Assembly: GCA_017937925.1 (NCBI GenBank)
Contig: JAGBCQ010000012.1
Coordinates: forward strand, 1-64,000
Source: Paraprevotella sp.
Lineage (GTDB): Bacteria > Bacteroidota > Bacteroidia > Bacteroidales > Bacteroidaceae
Reading direction: 5' to 3'
Length of the DNA: 64,000 nt
Shown here: positions 1-9,255 of the stretch, piece after piece
Layout: every line of letters begins with the position of its first letter
Position numbering within the stretch: the first letter of the stretch is position 1
Made by a program: the position numbers and the translations under genes
The notes under the pieces: generated by a model
The model's input: the letters and a program-made list of their open reading frames with translations, nothing else
The model's database searches: none
Told to the model about the DNA's origin: nothing

Positions 1-939
1 CAAACGGTTCGTATTGAATGTACCAATCCACAACTCGACTTCAGGATGACGCTTTGCCAATGTCGGAGCCAAATACTCATTATTGAATCTCAACGTTCCT
101 TCTGCCGTCCAAGCACAACCCGGATACGGTGTGTAGGAATACGCCTCGTTCTGATACATCACCTTTGTGATTGGCAGACCTTGCTCTGCATACAAGTCGA
201 TGAAACGACAGAACATATCAGCATAGCATTGTAGGTAACGAGGGTCTTGAATGAAATAGTCTTGAGAGGCCAGACGACGTGGGAACACCCCATTGCGGTC
301 GCCTAATAGTTTCATCTCGTCTGCATCGGTCGCTTTGCCGTCATCCATATAAAGCAAATAGTCTTTTTTGGGGTCTTGATTATTGAACTTGCTGGATAGT
401 ACAGGATAATCCTGATTGATTTTCATCCAAGTCGGCGGACTCCACGGACTCACGAACAACTGCAACTCAGGACAATATTTCTGTGCCGCACGTGCCAACG
501 GAATAATGTTACGTTTGTCGCGCTCGATGTTGAAATACTTCAATTCAAAGTCGCCTGTCACGTCACTGCAACTGTACCAAGAACGTGCATAATCGTTGGC
601 ATTCATTGATACACGTCCATGCGTAAAACGCAAATCGCCTTCCGGCGAATAGAGGTTGAACATGATTTCGTCCTGCTCGTCGCGTGTAAGAAGATTGAAC
701 GCATCCCAATCCATTTCGTTGAAAGTCGTTCCCCATGCACGGAAGGTCACACCCTCTTCAGCGCCATCTACTTTTACAACAGGTGCATCCACGCTTGTTG
801 CTTTCAATGACACCTTATTCTCTTTCCAACTCTCCTGCTCTGTCGTCGTGTACCATGTAAAGGTTTGCGACATCAACTGTGAGGACATGGCAAAAGCCAA
901 CATTCCCGACATAAAAAATCTTGCTGATACTCTTTTCAT
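1..939 (-). CDS. Glycoside hydrolase family 30 enzyme (3' end beyond window)
   Basis: Secreted glycosidase of the GH30 (glucosylceramidase-like) type, hydrolysing beta-linked sugars in the periplasm or outside. 313 codons are visible, starting with a signal peptide (about residues 1-24, ending near LMSQ). Family marks: SPWSPPTWMK at 164-173, and MYQNEAYSYTPYPGC starting at 261, in which Glu265 is the expected acid/base residue of the QNE motif. The nucleophile Glu and the C-terminal beta domain lie outside the window. A TAGATTTG -7 box sits 28 bp upstream of the ATG. The exact substrate (beta-glucoside, beta-xyloside or other) cannot be read from this part. Confidence 0.85.
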   Translation of the reverse strand, partial: MKRVSARFFMSGMLAFAMSSQLMSQTFTWYTTTEQESWKENKVSLKATSVDAPVVKVDGAEEGVTFRAWGTTFNEMDWDAFNLLTRDEQDEIMFNLYSPEGDLRFTHGRVSMNANDYARSWYSCSDVTGDFELKYFNIERDKRNIIPLARAAQKYCPELQLFVSPWSPPTWMKINQDYPVLSSKFNNQDPKKDYLLYMDDGKATDADEMKLLGDRNGVFPRRLASQDYFIQDPRYLQCYADMFCRFIDLYAEQGLPITKVMYQNEAYSYTPYPGCAWTAEGTLRFNNEYLAPTLAKRHPEVELWIGTFNTNRL

Positions 940-966
940 ATTCGTATTCGATTTATGTTACTTCTG

Positions 967-974
967 CAAATCTA
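967..974 (-). promoter_or_regulatory. -7 promoter box (TAGATTTG) for the GH30 gene
   Basis: Perfect Bacteroidetes TAnnTTTG consensus read on the minus strand, 27 bp before the GH30 start codon. No clear -33 TTTG at the usual distance. Confidence 0.5.
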
Positions 975-1010
975 TCACAAATTATTAAAACTTCATCTGA
1001 CATAAATCAG

Positions 1011-1035
1011 AAAAAGCGAGCCAAAGCCCGCTTTT
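1011..1035 (-). terminator. Hairpin terminator after the cysteine desulfidase-like gene
   Basis: On the minus strand AAAAGCGGGC and GCTCGCTTTT pair around a TTTG loop and are followed by a T-rich run, 24 bp beyond the stop codon of the gene at 1059-2354. Confidence 0.6.
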
Positions 1036-1058
1036 CCTTGTATTTTTGTTTTAATACG

Positions 1059-2354
1059 TTAAAAACATTTGTGGGTCATAATCTCAAGCACTTTCTTGTC
1101 AGTCTCATTCATGGCTTCTGCACCGATGCTGGTCAGATTGCGGATACTCTTATCCACATCATCCTCAATGATACCCTCAACACTGCTCACACACTTTTGT
1201 TGCATCGCCAACATCGCCGACAAAACAGCTGTAGAAACACCGGAAGTCAACTTTAGCGCACAACTCGGTTTAGCTCCGTCGCAAATCATTCCGGTAAGGT
1301 TTGCTATCATGTTCTTCACTGCGAAGGACACTTGTTCATACTTGCCTCCCATCAAATAGGTGATTCCACAACTTGAGCCCGTTGAAGCCACGACACAACC
1401 GCACAGAGCCGACAACACACCCAGACTCTGTTTAATGTAAATGGCTGTCAGATGACTGAGAATCAAAGCACGTACCAATTCTTCTTCGGTATTGTGATTC
1501 TCTTCTGCAAATACCACTACCGGCATTGTAGCACATATTCCTTGATTACCACTGCCGGAATTGCTCATGACAGGAATCATTGCCCCAGCCATACGTGCAT
1601 CGCAAGCTGCCGATGTTCCCGAAAGGATATGTGAGAAGATATTATCCCCCATGATGCCACGACCTAACGGACGGGACAACGTCTTGCCCAATTCATGCCC
1701 ATAGCAACCTTTCAAGGCTTGTTTTGAAGCATTTTCGTTCAAGCGACGTGCTTCGAGAATAAACTCCAATTCTTCTATCGGAGAAGATACCGCAAAGTCA
1801 TATACTTTACGCAACGACAGTTCTACGAGTTCGGCAGATTGACCTTCTGCTGCCGAAGCGCCTTCGTCAAGTTTCACGTTGCCATCGCTTTCAATGTATG
1901 TAAACTGCGTGTGTTTGCCGGAAATAACCGCTACAGCCTTATGACCGTTCTCGGTAGTGGCACACACCTCTACATATAGTTTCTCTGTGATGTTTTCCTT
2001 GAGTTTGATGTCGATTCTGTTCTCGGCAATGAAAGCCTTTCCTTTTTCCACATCTTCCGGCGTTACATCCTTCAATACTTCCAGACCATAAGCCGATTTC
2101 CCTATCAAAGCACCGAGCGCCACTGCTATAGGCAAACCGACCATGCCGGTACCGGGAATGCCTACACCCATCGCATTCTTCAAGATGTTCGCACTCAACA
2201 ACACTTGCACATTTGCAGGTTCTGCGCCCAACTCCTCTACGGCACGGGCTACACAAAGCGCAACACATACCGGCTCGGTACAACCTATAGCCGGAACGAC
2301 TTGTTGCTTAATCAAGCGTATGATACGTTGTCTTTCGGTCTGTTCGATTCTCAT
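1059..2354 (-). CDS. cyuA: L-cysteine desulfidase / UPF0597 (YhaM/CyuA) family protein
   Basis: Cytosolic iron-sulfur enzyme related to the serine dehydratase alpha chain; characterised relatives convert L-cysteine to pyruvate, ammonia and sulfide. 431 residues, the family's usual length. The N-terminal GCTEP motif (Cys25) is the family signature; further conserved cysteines in GICATMP and MICDGAKPSC are the likely [4Fe-4S] ligands. The gene lies 20 bp downstream of the acidic protein gene at 2375-3136, so the two may be cotranscribed. Many genomes label this family only as serine dehydratase subunit alpha, so the substrate is inferred from family, not shown. Confidence 0.8.
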   Translation of the reverse strand: MRIEQTERQRIIRLIKQQVVPAIGCTEPVCVALCVARAVEELGAEPANVQVLLSANILKNAMGVGIPGTGMVGLPIAVALGALIGKSAYGLEVLKDVTPEDVEKGKAFIAENRIDIKLKENITEKLYVEVCATTENGHKAVAVISGKHTQFTYIESDGNVKLDEGASAAEGQSAELVELSLRKVYDFAVSSPIEELEFILEARRLNENASKQALKGCYGHELGKTLSRPLGRGIMGDNIFSHILSGTSAACDARMAGAMIPVMSNSGSGNQGICATMPVVVFAEENHNTEEELVRALILSHLTAIYIKQSLGVLSALCGCVVASTGSSCGITYLMGGKYEQVSFAVKNMIANLTGMICDGAKPSCALKLTSGVSTAVLSAMLAMQQKCVSSVEGIIEDDVDKSIRNLTSIGAEAMNETDKKVLEIMTHKCF

Positions 2355-2374
2355 TCCCGTTAAAAATTACGTTA

Positions 2375-3136
2375 TTATTCTTCGGACAACTCATCCACAT
2401 CCTTTATATCTGCCTCCGGAGTATAACTCTCGTAGAAGGTATCGTCATTTGCTGCGTCGTCATCATCGTCACGATCCACCTCTTTCTCATCTTCTTCGTC
2501 ATCGTTGATGCGACGGTTGCCTTCTTCGTCGTAGGCACTATCAGAAATCAGGCGTAACTTCTCCATCGGTTCACGTTTCTTTGCGAAAATAGCTTCGACC
2601 CATGTACCTTTAGTCACTTCAAGTACATCATAACCATCAGCCACTTTGCGTTCTAAAGTTCCTCCCGGAGCATGGATGCGCGTTGCGGGCAATGTCGTTG
2701 TACTGATATCGAAAGTAGATTCTATGATGTCGCGAATGGACAAAGCAATAGACTCCCAACCACCACCGAAGTTGCGGTCAATCAGTTCCAATAGTTCCTT
2801 TGCTGTGATATGCTTGACATTCTCGTACGACAAATCCGTAATCTGGCGGATTCTTTTCTTACGTACCGCCACTGCACCGTTATGTGTTTCAGGAACCGGC
2901 AATATGGTGTATTCACCGTTGTTATATCTGATTTTATCACGTTCGTCTTTGGGGTCGAAATGATAAACATCAAACGACAAACGTATCACATTCAGTACTT
3001 TCTCTTCCGAAGCGTAAAAATCCTCGTCATTTATATCTTGTTGCCACAAATTCAACAATTCATTCTCATCAATGCTCCATACGTTGCCTGAGTTCAAATC
3101 CAACGTACTTTCCAAATAACTGTTCTTTTTCTGCAT
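2375..3136 (-). CDS. Uncharacterised acidic protein
   Basis: I do not recognise a named family. 253 residues from the ATG at 3136; the in-frame TTG two codons upstream is less likely. The body is mixed alpha/beta with a basic patch (VRKKRIRQ). The last 50 residues are very acidic (a stretch rich in DDEEDEKE and DRDDDDD) and probably unstructured. No signal peptide or membrane segment. A TACTTTTG promoter box lies 28 bp upstream, and the cysteine desulfidase-like gene follows after 20 bp. The acidic tail may bind nucleic-acid-binding proteins or metal, but that is speculation. Confidence 0.7.
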   Translation of the reverse strand: MQKKNSYLESTLDLNSGNVWSIDENELLNLWQQDINDEDFYASEEKVLNVIRLSFDVYHFDPKDERDKIRYNNGEYTILPVPETHNGAVAVRKKRIRQITDLSYENVKHITAKELLELIDRNFGGGWESIALSIRDIIESTFDISTTTLPATRIHAPGGTLERKVADGYDVLEVTKGTWVEAIFAKKREPMEKLRLISDSAYDEEGNRRINDDEEDEKEVDRDDDDDAANDDTFYESYTPEADIKDVDELSEE

Positions 3137-3164
3137 AAACAATTCTCATCTAAAAATTCACCGA

Positions 3165-3172
3165 CAAAAGTA
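3165..3172 (-). promoter_or_regulatory. -7 box (TACTTTTG) for the acidic protein / desulfidase operon
   Basis: Perfect TAnnTTTG on the minus strand, 28 bp before the ATG at 3136. It supports that start over the upstream TTG. Confidence 0.5.
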
Positions 3173-3320
3173 ATAAATTTAAAATGTATCGCAACAAGTA
3201 TTAACAAGAAAACATTAGAATATTCATAAATATATTCGTTGACTGTTCCGTTTTGCGCCTTCAATACAAAAATGAGAACAGATTTAACATAAAAACCGTT
3301 AAGGTTTTCGGCAAAAAGAC

Positions 3321-3328
3321 TAACTTTG
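3321..3328 (+). promoter_or_regulatory. -7 box (TAACTTTG) for the C10 protease gene
   Basis: Perfect TAnnTTTG on the plus strand, giving a leader of about 45 nt before the ATG at 3378. The 3137-3377 gap holds this box and the divergent box at 3165; nothing else is obvious. Confidence 0.5.
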
Positions 3329-3377
3329 CAAGATAAATCTAATCGTGTGAATAAGAAATCACCATAAAATTATTTTA

Positions 3378-6300
3378 ATGAAAAAATTATTAGTATCCGT
3401 GTTGACCGTCGTTATGTCGGCAACTATGATGGCAGACCCTATTGACTTGACGAAAGCCAAATCTATCGCAGCCGCCTATATGGACGAAGGTGTCAGCCCT
3501 GAATTAGTAGAAAGCGCAGTGACCAAGAAAAAAACTGCAAGTGGAAATGCTCCCCTTTACATCTTCAACAGAGGAAACAACAAGGGATTTGTCATTGTTT
3601 CGGGCGATGACAGTATGCCGAAAATCATCGGTTACACAGAGCAAGGCGAATTTGACCCTGACAAATTGGCTCCCGCACTGTTGGAAATGTTGAACGGTTA
3701 TAGCAACCTCGTCATTGAGGCACAGGCTAACGGTTCCGGACCGAGACCTCAAAAACGTGCCGTAACAGGCAGACAGGATATCCCTACTCTCGTGGCAGCA
3801 CGCTGGGGACAAGGATGGCCTTACAATATGTATGCACCCTATCGTACCGACAATGGCGCACAAGCCTTGACCGGTTGTGTGGCAACAGCCGCAGCACAAG
3901 TGGTACATTATTGGGCAAAGGAAAATCCTAATTTCACCCAACAAAACACACCGACCTATGGTTACGGCGGTGCACCGGTAACAGTTTCCATTCCTGCCGG
4001 AACGCCTTTACGTTGGGAATTGATGCAACCCCGTCACAACAGCAGTCTTCCTGAGGACTATAACGATGCAGTAGCTACGTTAATGTATGTCATCGGAACA
4101 TCTACATGGTTAACCTATGCCGCTGGTACAGGAACTGCCACAAGCGGACAAATCAGCGCTCTTGTCAATACCTTCTCAGGACAATTCAACCTTTCCAGCA
4201 CATGTACCTATAAGAGCGGTCACTCACAAGAGGCATGGGAAAACCTTATTTACAGCGACTTAGAGAAAGGTTGGCCCATCGTTTACAGCGGTGTGCATCC
4301 CTCAAGTGGTGGTCATGCCATTGTGTTGGACGGTTACCGTGCTGCCGACAACTTGTTCCACTTCAACTTTGGTTGGGACGGCGGTAGCGATGGTTACTAC
4401 ACGGTTGACGACAACAACGGTGTAAACGGTTTCTCAGGACAACAAGGTATGACACACGCCATACATCCAAGAAACTTCCTGCTCAATGCAGAGATTAAGA
4501 ACGACCTTTTGGTGACAAGAATGAAAAATGCCATCGAGATTGAAATCACTAACAATGGAACAATCGATTACAAAGGCATCTTTCTGTATGGTAACAGAAA
4601 GGAAGGCGGAATAACCGACTTGAACAAAGCTACAGACTCCGACTTGACAACCGTCATCCCTAGTGGCGAGAGCATGACCATTACCTTAAAATATACGCCT
4701 CCTACTGCAGGAACTTCTTACATCTACGTAATGGACAGCAACGCCAGAGTAATAGCACAGGCTGCCATTCCTACCGATGCACAGGTTCCGGCATTGAAGT
4801 TGGAGCATTTCGAAGCAAGTGGCAGCATTGAGACAGCACAGGAAGAAGTAATGATTGATGGCGTTAATACTTCTATTACATATAATAAGGTATATGGTGA
4901 CTTCACAAATCCTACTGCCACCATAGCCAACAGCGCGGAAGCGACAGCAACCACGCCTAACATTCAATGCGACATTTATGCTTACGACGCGACACAAGGC
5001 ACATTCGTATTGAAAGATGACATCTCGGAAAGAGAAACACTAATAGGTTCGGGCGAGCAAGTTAATTTCGCATTTACCCTTGATAACTATGAAAAGAACG
5101 TATTGTATGCCGCACAACTTCATCGCGAGTACAGAGCAGGAAGCGACATTCTGACTATGGAATGTGGAGTGGATACTATTGTATATTTCAAACTTTATGA
5201 AGGTGACTTGACCGTAACACCGACCGAAGACAACGGTTGCATCGTCAAAGGACATTGGAACCACAACAAGTTCCAAGAACTGACTGCCGACATGAATGTA
5301 CTGTACTACGATATGACCGAAGTGACAGGACTGAACATCGAACCGATATCCAACAATCCGAACACATTGTTCTACGTCGGCGAAAACACTGAGTACAAGG
5401 GTTACAACTTCATCAAAAACAATGTATGCGCTGACTTGCGACTGACCGCAGGTTATGACTTCAAACCTCTTGATGATTTCACAGCTGAATCAGTAACCTT
5501 TGACCCACAAATGGCTGATATGCTTTGGAAATATATCGTATTGCCTTTTGACTGTACAATACCTACCGGCAGTAGAGCCAGATTGCTCAAAAAATTCTCC
5601 GGCTCAACCATCGTAGGTTCTGAGGCTACTATCACTCAAGCTGAAGCTTGCGTTCCTTTCTTGTATCGCACCACACAACCGGGTAGCGACCTTCTGACTG
5701 CCACCAACGTAACCATCAGCACCAAAGCCTTGACGGAAAGTACAGACACATTGTGCGGAACATTCTGTAGCAAGAGCATTGAGGAGAATCAAAGAAAACT
5801 GAACAAAGAGACACCGCAGTCCTTCGTTTATTCCAGAGGCGCAACTCTGAACGCCTTCGAAGGATACTTGAACTACGCTCAAGACATCAGCACTAAGATT
5901 TACAGCTATTCAAGCAAAGACGATGCGAGCGAGGAACTTGCAGCGGCTTTGAATACAGCCTCTACCCTTTTGGAACAACACAGCGAACAACTCAAAGTTG
6001 CGGACGTAGAAGCCCTTACAAATCTCATAGCTGACGCTGCCAACTGCTATACACAACAACCTGAGCAAACTGAAATTGAGGATTACACAGCACAGTTGAA
6101 CGCACTCATCATCGACAGCAAGTGTAACATGGTTGTTACGGACGAGCCATTGGATATGACCGAGCTATTAGAGAATCCGTCGTTCGAGACAAAGAGAACA
6201 ACCGGTTGGACAGTCACTAAGACAACAGGACAACTCTCAAAAGTTCTTGAAAACACATCGACAGACAACTTCATGATAGGCGCTGACGGTTCATATACTT

Positions 6301-6824
6301 ACTACTCATACTCTAACACCGGCAAGGGAAGTGCCACTATCAATCAAGAGTTGAGCGGACTGAAGAATGGTTACTACCGAGTTTCAGCCATGTTGGCAAC
6401 CGATGAGAAACAAAGCGTAACGATGTTCGCTAACGATAAAACAGCAACAATGACCGACGACGGACTGGGTAAACGTTATCTCAAAGCAACCGTCATTGAT
6501 AGTGTTTACGTGAGCGACGGCACACTAAATATCGGTGTAAATGGTTTCGAAGGTTGGTATAAGGCCGATAACTTCCGTCTATATTACTTAGGTGGCGATG
6601 CTACAGGCATACACCAAATGGAAAGCGTGAAGGATGAATTGAAAGTTTGGAGCGCGAACGGCTGCATCCACATCAGTACCGCTACCGGTAACAACACACC
6701 GGTTAACATCTTCACTATAGACGGACGCTTGATTGAGCGCGTCATCGTGAACGGTCACAAGCAAGTTAGCGGTTTGCCAAAGGGTATATACATCGTGAAC
6801 AATAAAAAGGTGATTGTCAAATAA
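3378..6824 (+). CDS. Secreted C10 (streptopain-like) cysteine protease with T9SS-type C-terminal domain
   Basis: Large extracellular cysteine protease, 1148 residues. Signal peptide about 1-19. A Spi/SpeB-like inhibitory prodomain covers about 20-115 (FVIVSGDD motif). The catalytic domain follows: TGCVATAAAQVVHYW carries the nucleophile Cys167, GGHAIVLDGY carries His313, and HFNFGWDGG is the usual C10 motif. Long beta-rich linkers follow, then a carbohydrate-binding-like module (about 930-1080, containing NPSFE and LKNGYYRV) and a C-terminal sorting domain ending in GIYIVNNKKVIVK, as in type IX secretion cargo. Streptopain-like proteases of Prevotella and Porphyromonas share this layout. It has its own promoter and a strong terminator. 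Confidence 0.9.
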   Translation: MKKLLVSVLTVVMSATMMADPIDLTKAKSIAAAYMDEGVSPELVESAVTKKKTASGNAPLYIFNRGNNKGFVIVSGDDSMPKIIGYTEQGEFDPDKLAPALLEMLNGYSNLVIEAQANGSGPRPQKRAVTGRQDIPTLVAARWGQGWPYNMYAPYRTDNGAQALTGCVATAAAQVVHYWAKENPNFTQQNTPTYGYGGAPVTVSIPAGTPLRWELMQPRHNSSLPEDYNDAVATLMYVIGTSTWLTYAAGTGTATSGQISALVNTFSGQFNLSSTCTYKSGHSQEAWENLIYSDLEKGWPIVYSGVHPSSGGHAIVLDGYRAADNLFHFNFGWDGGSDGYYTVDDNNGVNGFSGQQGMTHAIHPRNFLLNAEIKNDLLVTRMKNAIEIEITNNGTIDYKGIFLYGNRKEGGITDLNKATDSDLTTVIPSGESMTITLKYTPPTAGTSYIYVMDSNARVIAQAAIPTDAQVPALKLEHFEASGSIETAQEEVMIDGVNTSITYNKVYGDFTNPTATIANSAEATATTPNIQCDIYAYDATQGTFVLKDDISERETLIGSGEQVNFAFTLDNYEKNVLYAAQLHREYRAGSDILTMECGVDTIVYFKLYEGDLTVTPTEDNGCIVKGHWNHNKFQELTADMNVLYYDMTEVTGLNIEPISNNPNTLFYVGENTEYKGYNFIKNNVCADLRLTAGYDFKPLDDFTAESVTFDPQMADMLWKYIVLPFDCTIPTGSRARLLKKFSGSTIVGSEATITQAEACVPFLYRTTQPGSDLLTATNVTISTKALTESTDTLCGTFCSKSIEENQRKLNKETPQSFVYSRGATLNAFEGYLNYAQDISTKIYSYSSKDDASEELAAALNTASTLLEQHSEQLKVADVEALTNLIADAANCYTQQPEQTEIEDYTAQLNALIIDSKCNMVVTDEPLDMTELLENPSFETKRTTGWTVTKTTGQLSKVLENTSTDNFMIGADGSYTYYSYSNTGKGSATINQELSGLKNGYYRVSAMLATDEKQSVTMFANDKTATMTDDGLGKRYLKATVIDSVYVSDGTLNIGVNGFEGWYKADNFRLYYLGGDATGIHQMESVKDELKVWSANGCIHISTATGNNTPVNIFTIDGRLIERVIVNGHKQVSGLPKGIYIVNNKKVIVK

Positions 6825-6842
6825 CACCAAACAACCTATACA

Positions 6843-6882
6843 ACAAATCCCTGCTTAGGAAAAGACCTAAGCAGGGATTTGT
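6843..6882. terminator. Bidirectional terminator hairpin
   Basis: Perfect 17-bp stem (ACAAATCCCTGCTTAGG and its complement) around a 6-nt loop, followed by T's on the plus strand and preceded by A's. It lies between the convergent protease gene (plus) and the gene at 6909-7460 (minus) and can serve both. Confidence 0.85.
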
Positions 6883-6908
6883 TTTTATGTCAGTTTGAAA
6901 TGTCGCTC

Positions 6909-7460
6909 TTACGCTTCGTCGGGCGTCATTCCTAAATAGGTACAAGTAAAGTTCTTACCCTTAATGGACGGGAATTGGCTACGTGCATCCACATCCTGAC
7001 GCGAACGCAAATGTTCCACAATGCGTTCGTAACACTCCTGAACATTGTGCGCCTTACATCTTGCAGCAAAACGCGTATCTTGGTATTGGAACTTATTGGT
7101 ACCGGCGATAGGAATCACTCGCTTGAACAGAATCTCGCCCTCGTACCATCCCGGACGATCAAACAAACCACCTTGATTGCCACCATCAGCCTTTGCACCA
7201 TCGGCAGCCACCTGGTTCTTCTCGCCATTCATTTTAAACTCAGCAAGTGTCGTTGCTGTTGTCTTAATCACTATGAAATAAACTCTGGGACGCACCTTGT
7301 AGCGTTTAGGGTAAGGCATAGGGCTCTCCATATACTGACGCAAATCGGCCATGGTAGCCTCATCCAATTTTACACCACCCAAAGAAGATAAAAAGTCGTA
7401 AGCCTCCTCAACGGAACTTACCACACATTCCTCATCAAAAAAACGAATATATAAATTCAT
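6909..7460 (-). CDS. Uncharacterised conserved-looking cytoplasmic protein
   Basis: 183 residues from the ATG at 7460; the TTG one codon upstream is less likely. I do not recognise the family. It is soluble, with no signal peptide or membrane helix. The N-terminal half has an alpha-helical stretch (SVEEAYDFLSSL), then RPRVYFIVIKTTATTLAEF. A Gly/Asn-rich linker (about 95-105) leads to a beta-rich C-terminal part containing YLGMTP. It has its own TACTTTTG promoter about 75 bp upstream and ends at the bidirectional terminator. Confidence 0.65.
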   Translation of the reverse strand: MNLYIRFFDEECVVSSVEEAYDFLSSLGGVKLDEATMADLRQYMESPMPYPKRYKVRPRVYFIVIKTTATTLAEFKMNGEKNQVAADGAKADGGNQGGLFDRPGWYEGEILFKRVIPIAGTNKFQYQDTRFAARCKAHNVQECYERIVEHLRSRQDVDARSQFPSIKGKNFTCTYLGMTPDEA

Positions 7461-7536
7461 CAACTAATAATAATATAATAATAAACTTACAAACCAATCA
7501 ATTATACCAAAGCGGGATAATTGACCGTTGAGCGTA

Positions 7537-7544
7537 CAAAAGTA
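7537..7544 (-). promoter_or_regulatory. -7 box (TACTTTTG) for the gene at 6909-7460
   Basis: Perfect TAnnTTTG on the minus strand, 77 bp upstream of the ATG; divergent from the transporter promoter at 7609. Confidence 0.45.
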
Positions 7545-7608
7545 GATAAATTCCCCCACCCGAACAAATTTTGTCCGCCGTAATCCATCTATCCTATGAC
7601 AAAATCCG

Positions 7609-7616
7609 TAACTTTG
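7609..7616 (+). promoter_or_regulatory. -7 box (TAACTTTG) for the BASS-type transporter
   Basis: Perfect TAnnTTTG on the plus strand, 25 bp before the ATG at 7642. Confidence 0.5.
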
Positions 7617-7641
7617 CGTCTGCAAATCAGAATTATCAAAG

Positions 7642-8598
7642 ATGCCAGTCCTGCAATTTATCAAAAATTGGTCGCTTCCCATAGCCATGATTACGGGAGC
7701 GCTCTCCTACCTTGCTTATAGCAACATTCCGGCATTGGTCCCTACCAAACCATTTGTAACCGAGTTTATCGGTTACTTACAACCGGTTCTGATTTTCGCC
7801 ATGTTGTTCATCACTTTCTGCAAAATCAGTCCGAAAGCTCTTCGCCCTCAAATGTGGCATCTATGGTTACTCCTGATTCAAGCAGGGAGTTTCGCGCTAC
7901 TCACCTTATGCGTTGCCATGCTCCCCGACATGCCCGGCAAGGTAATTATTGAGGGGGCTATGCTCTGCATGATATGCCCTACGGCAACCGCTGCTACTGT
8001 CATTGCGGGCAAACTAGGTGGTAACACCACGAGCCTGACATCCTACATCATCTTAATCAATATCGTTACGGCAATAGTCATTCCCATATTCATTCCGTTG
8101 ATACACCCACATAACGGTATGACCTTTGGCACTTCATTCGCAATGATATTGGCTAAGGTGTTCCCCTTATTGCTTTGCCCTTTAATAGCCGCCATGCTGG
8201 TGAGACGATGGTTGCCCACACTTCATGAAATGATACTGCGTTGCAAGGATTTGGCTTTCTACATTTGGTTGGTTGCTTTGGCTATTGCCATTGCGCTGAC
8301 GACAAGAAGCATCGTACATAGTCATGTGTCGATAGCTTATCAACTCGGTATTGCGGGCATTTCTTTGGTGTGCTGTGCCTTACAGTTCTTTTTGGGCAAG
8401 AAAATCGGAGCGCATTATCATGACGAAATCAGTGCTGGCCAATCATTGGGACAAAAAAATACGGTTTTTGCCATTTGGTTGGCATACACATTCATGACAC
8501 CGGTTACATCCATTGCCGGCGGATTCTATAGCGTGTGGCACAATCTGTATAACTCCTACCAACTGTACCGCTTACGCCAAAAAGAAAAGAAGGGCTAA
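7642..8598 (+). CDS. BASS/SBF-family (bile acid:sodium symporter-like) transporter
   Basis: Inner-membrane secondary transporter with about nine to ten hydrophobic segments over 318 residues, the normal size for bile-acid:Na+ symporter superfamily members. CPTATAATVIAGKLGGNTTS, followed by a hydrophobic helix, resembles the conserved crossover region that binds Na+ in this superfamily. The substrate is unknown; relatives move organic anions, pantoate or arsenite. The C-terminus ends in a short basic tail (RLRQKEKKG). It is a single-gene unit with its own promoter; the acetyltransferase gene downstream is convergent. Confidence 0.7.
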   Translation: MPVLQFIKNWSLPIAMITGALSYLAYSNIPALVPTKPFVTEFIGYLQPVLIFAMLFITFCKISPKALRPQMWHLWLLLIQAGSFALLTLCVAMLPDMPGKVIIEGAMLCMICPTATAATVIAGKLGGNTTSLTSYIILINIVTAIVIPIFIPLIHPHNGMTFGTSFAMILAKVFPLLLCPLIAAMLVRRWLPTLHEMILRCKDLAFYIWLVALAIAIALTTRSIVHSHVSIAYQLGIAGISLVCCALQFFLGKKIGAHYHDEISAGQSLGQKNTVFAIWLAYTFMTPVTSIAGGFYSVWHNLYNSYQLYRLRQKEKKG

Positions 8599-8629
8599 GC
8601 AAAAAATAAAGTAATATGTGGGATATTGT

Positions 8630-9199
8630 CTATAAGCGCACGACTTGCATGTGCCACATGGCATGACCGAAAAAGTCTTTCTCCCCGACACGTTTGAAAC
8701 CAAGTGAGGCATACAACGCCTCAGCACGTGGGTTTTCGCAATCCACAATCAACCCCACACGATCATGCCCTTCGGCAAAAGCCTTATCACGCATGGCTGA
8801 CAACAAGGTCCTGCCTGCTCCGACTCCTCTAAAATCAGGAAGAACAGCCAATGAATCGAGATAGAACTCTCCGGGACCGGTCTCGTCGGTAATAGAAAGT
8901 TCACGACCTAAACGGGATTTAATAACAGAGAGCGTACGTGAACGTAACTCAGACAAATGAGCGCCATCATACCCCACAGCAGCGCCTATAGCGACACCAT
9001 CCTGTTCTGCCACCAATGTATTACGATAACTGTATTGAGAATCTTCCAACAGTGCAATTTCGCTTAACGTAGCGAGATAATCCGCTCCGCAATAGTCGCA
9101 CAAAACTCTCTCATCGCCAATGCCCATTGCCACTACTCGTGCTATCAAATCGGCATCCTCAGGCACTGCCGAACGAATAATCAAACCATCATCTTTCAT
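8630..9199 (-). CDS. GNAT-family N-acetyltransferase
   Basis: 189-residue acetyl-CoA-dependent N-acetyltransferase of unknown substrate. The N-terminal beta-alpha start is IIRSAVPEDADLIARVV. The acetyl-CoA loop is DFRGVGAGRTLLSAM, followed by NPRAEALYASLGFKRVGE. I place the start at 9199 (MKDDG). A consensus TATCTTTG box ends only 4 nt before this ATG, so the mRNA would be nearly leaderless, and the longer reading frame to 9274 would begin upstream of transcription and run into the dispersed repeat at 9256. Confidence 0.8.
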   Translation of the reverse strand: MKDDGLIIRSAVPEDADLIARVVAMGIGDERVLCDYCGADYLATLSEIALLEDSQYSYRNTLVAEQDGVAIGAAVGYDGAHLSELRSRTLSVIKSRLGRELSITDETGPGEFYLDSLAVLPDFRGVGAGRTLLSAMRDKAFAEGHDRVGLIVDCENPRAEALYASLGFKRVGEKDFFGHAMWHMQVVRL

Positions 9200-9203
9200 A
9201 CCA

Positions 9204-9211
9204 CAAAGATA
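9204..9211 (-). promoter_or_regulatory. -7 box (TATCTTTG) abutting the acetyltransferase start codon
   Basis: Perfect TAnnTTTG 4 nt before the ATG at 9199. In Bacteroidetes transcription starts a few nucleotides downstream of this box, so the transcript should begin at or next to the start codon. Confidence 0.5.
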
Positions 9212-9255
9212 ATTGTTTCTGCCCGATAAGTGAATAGAAAAATCGATAAAACAAA

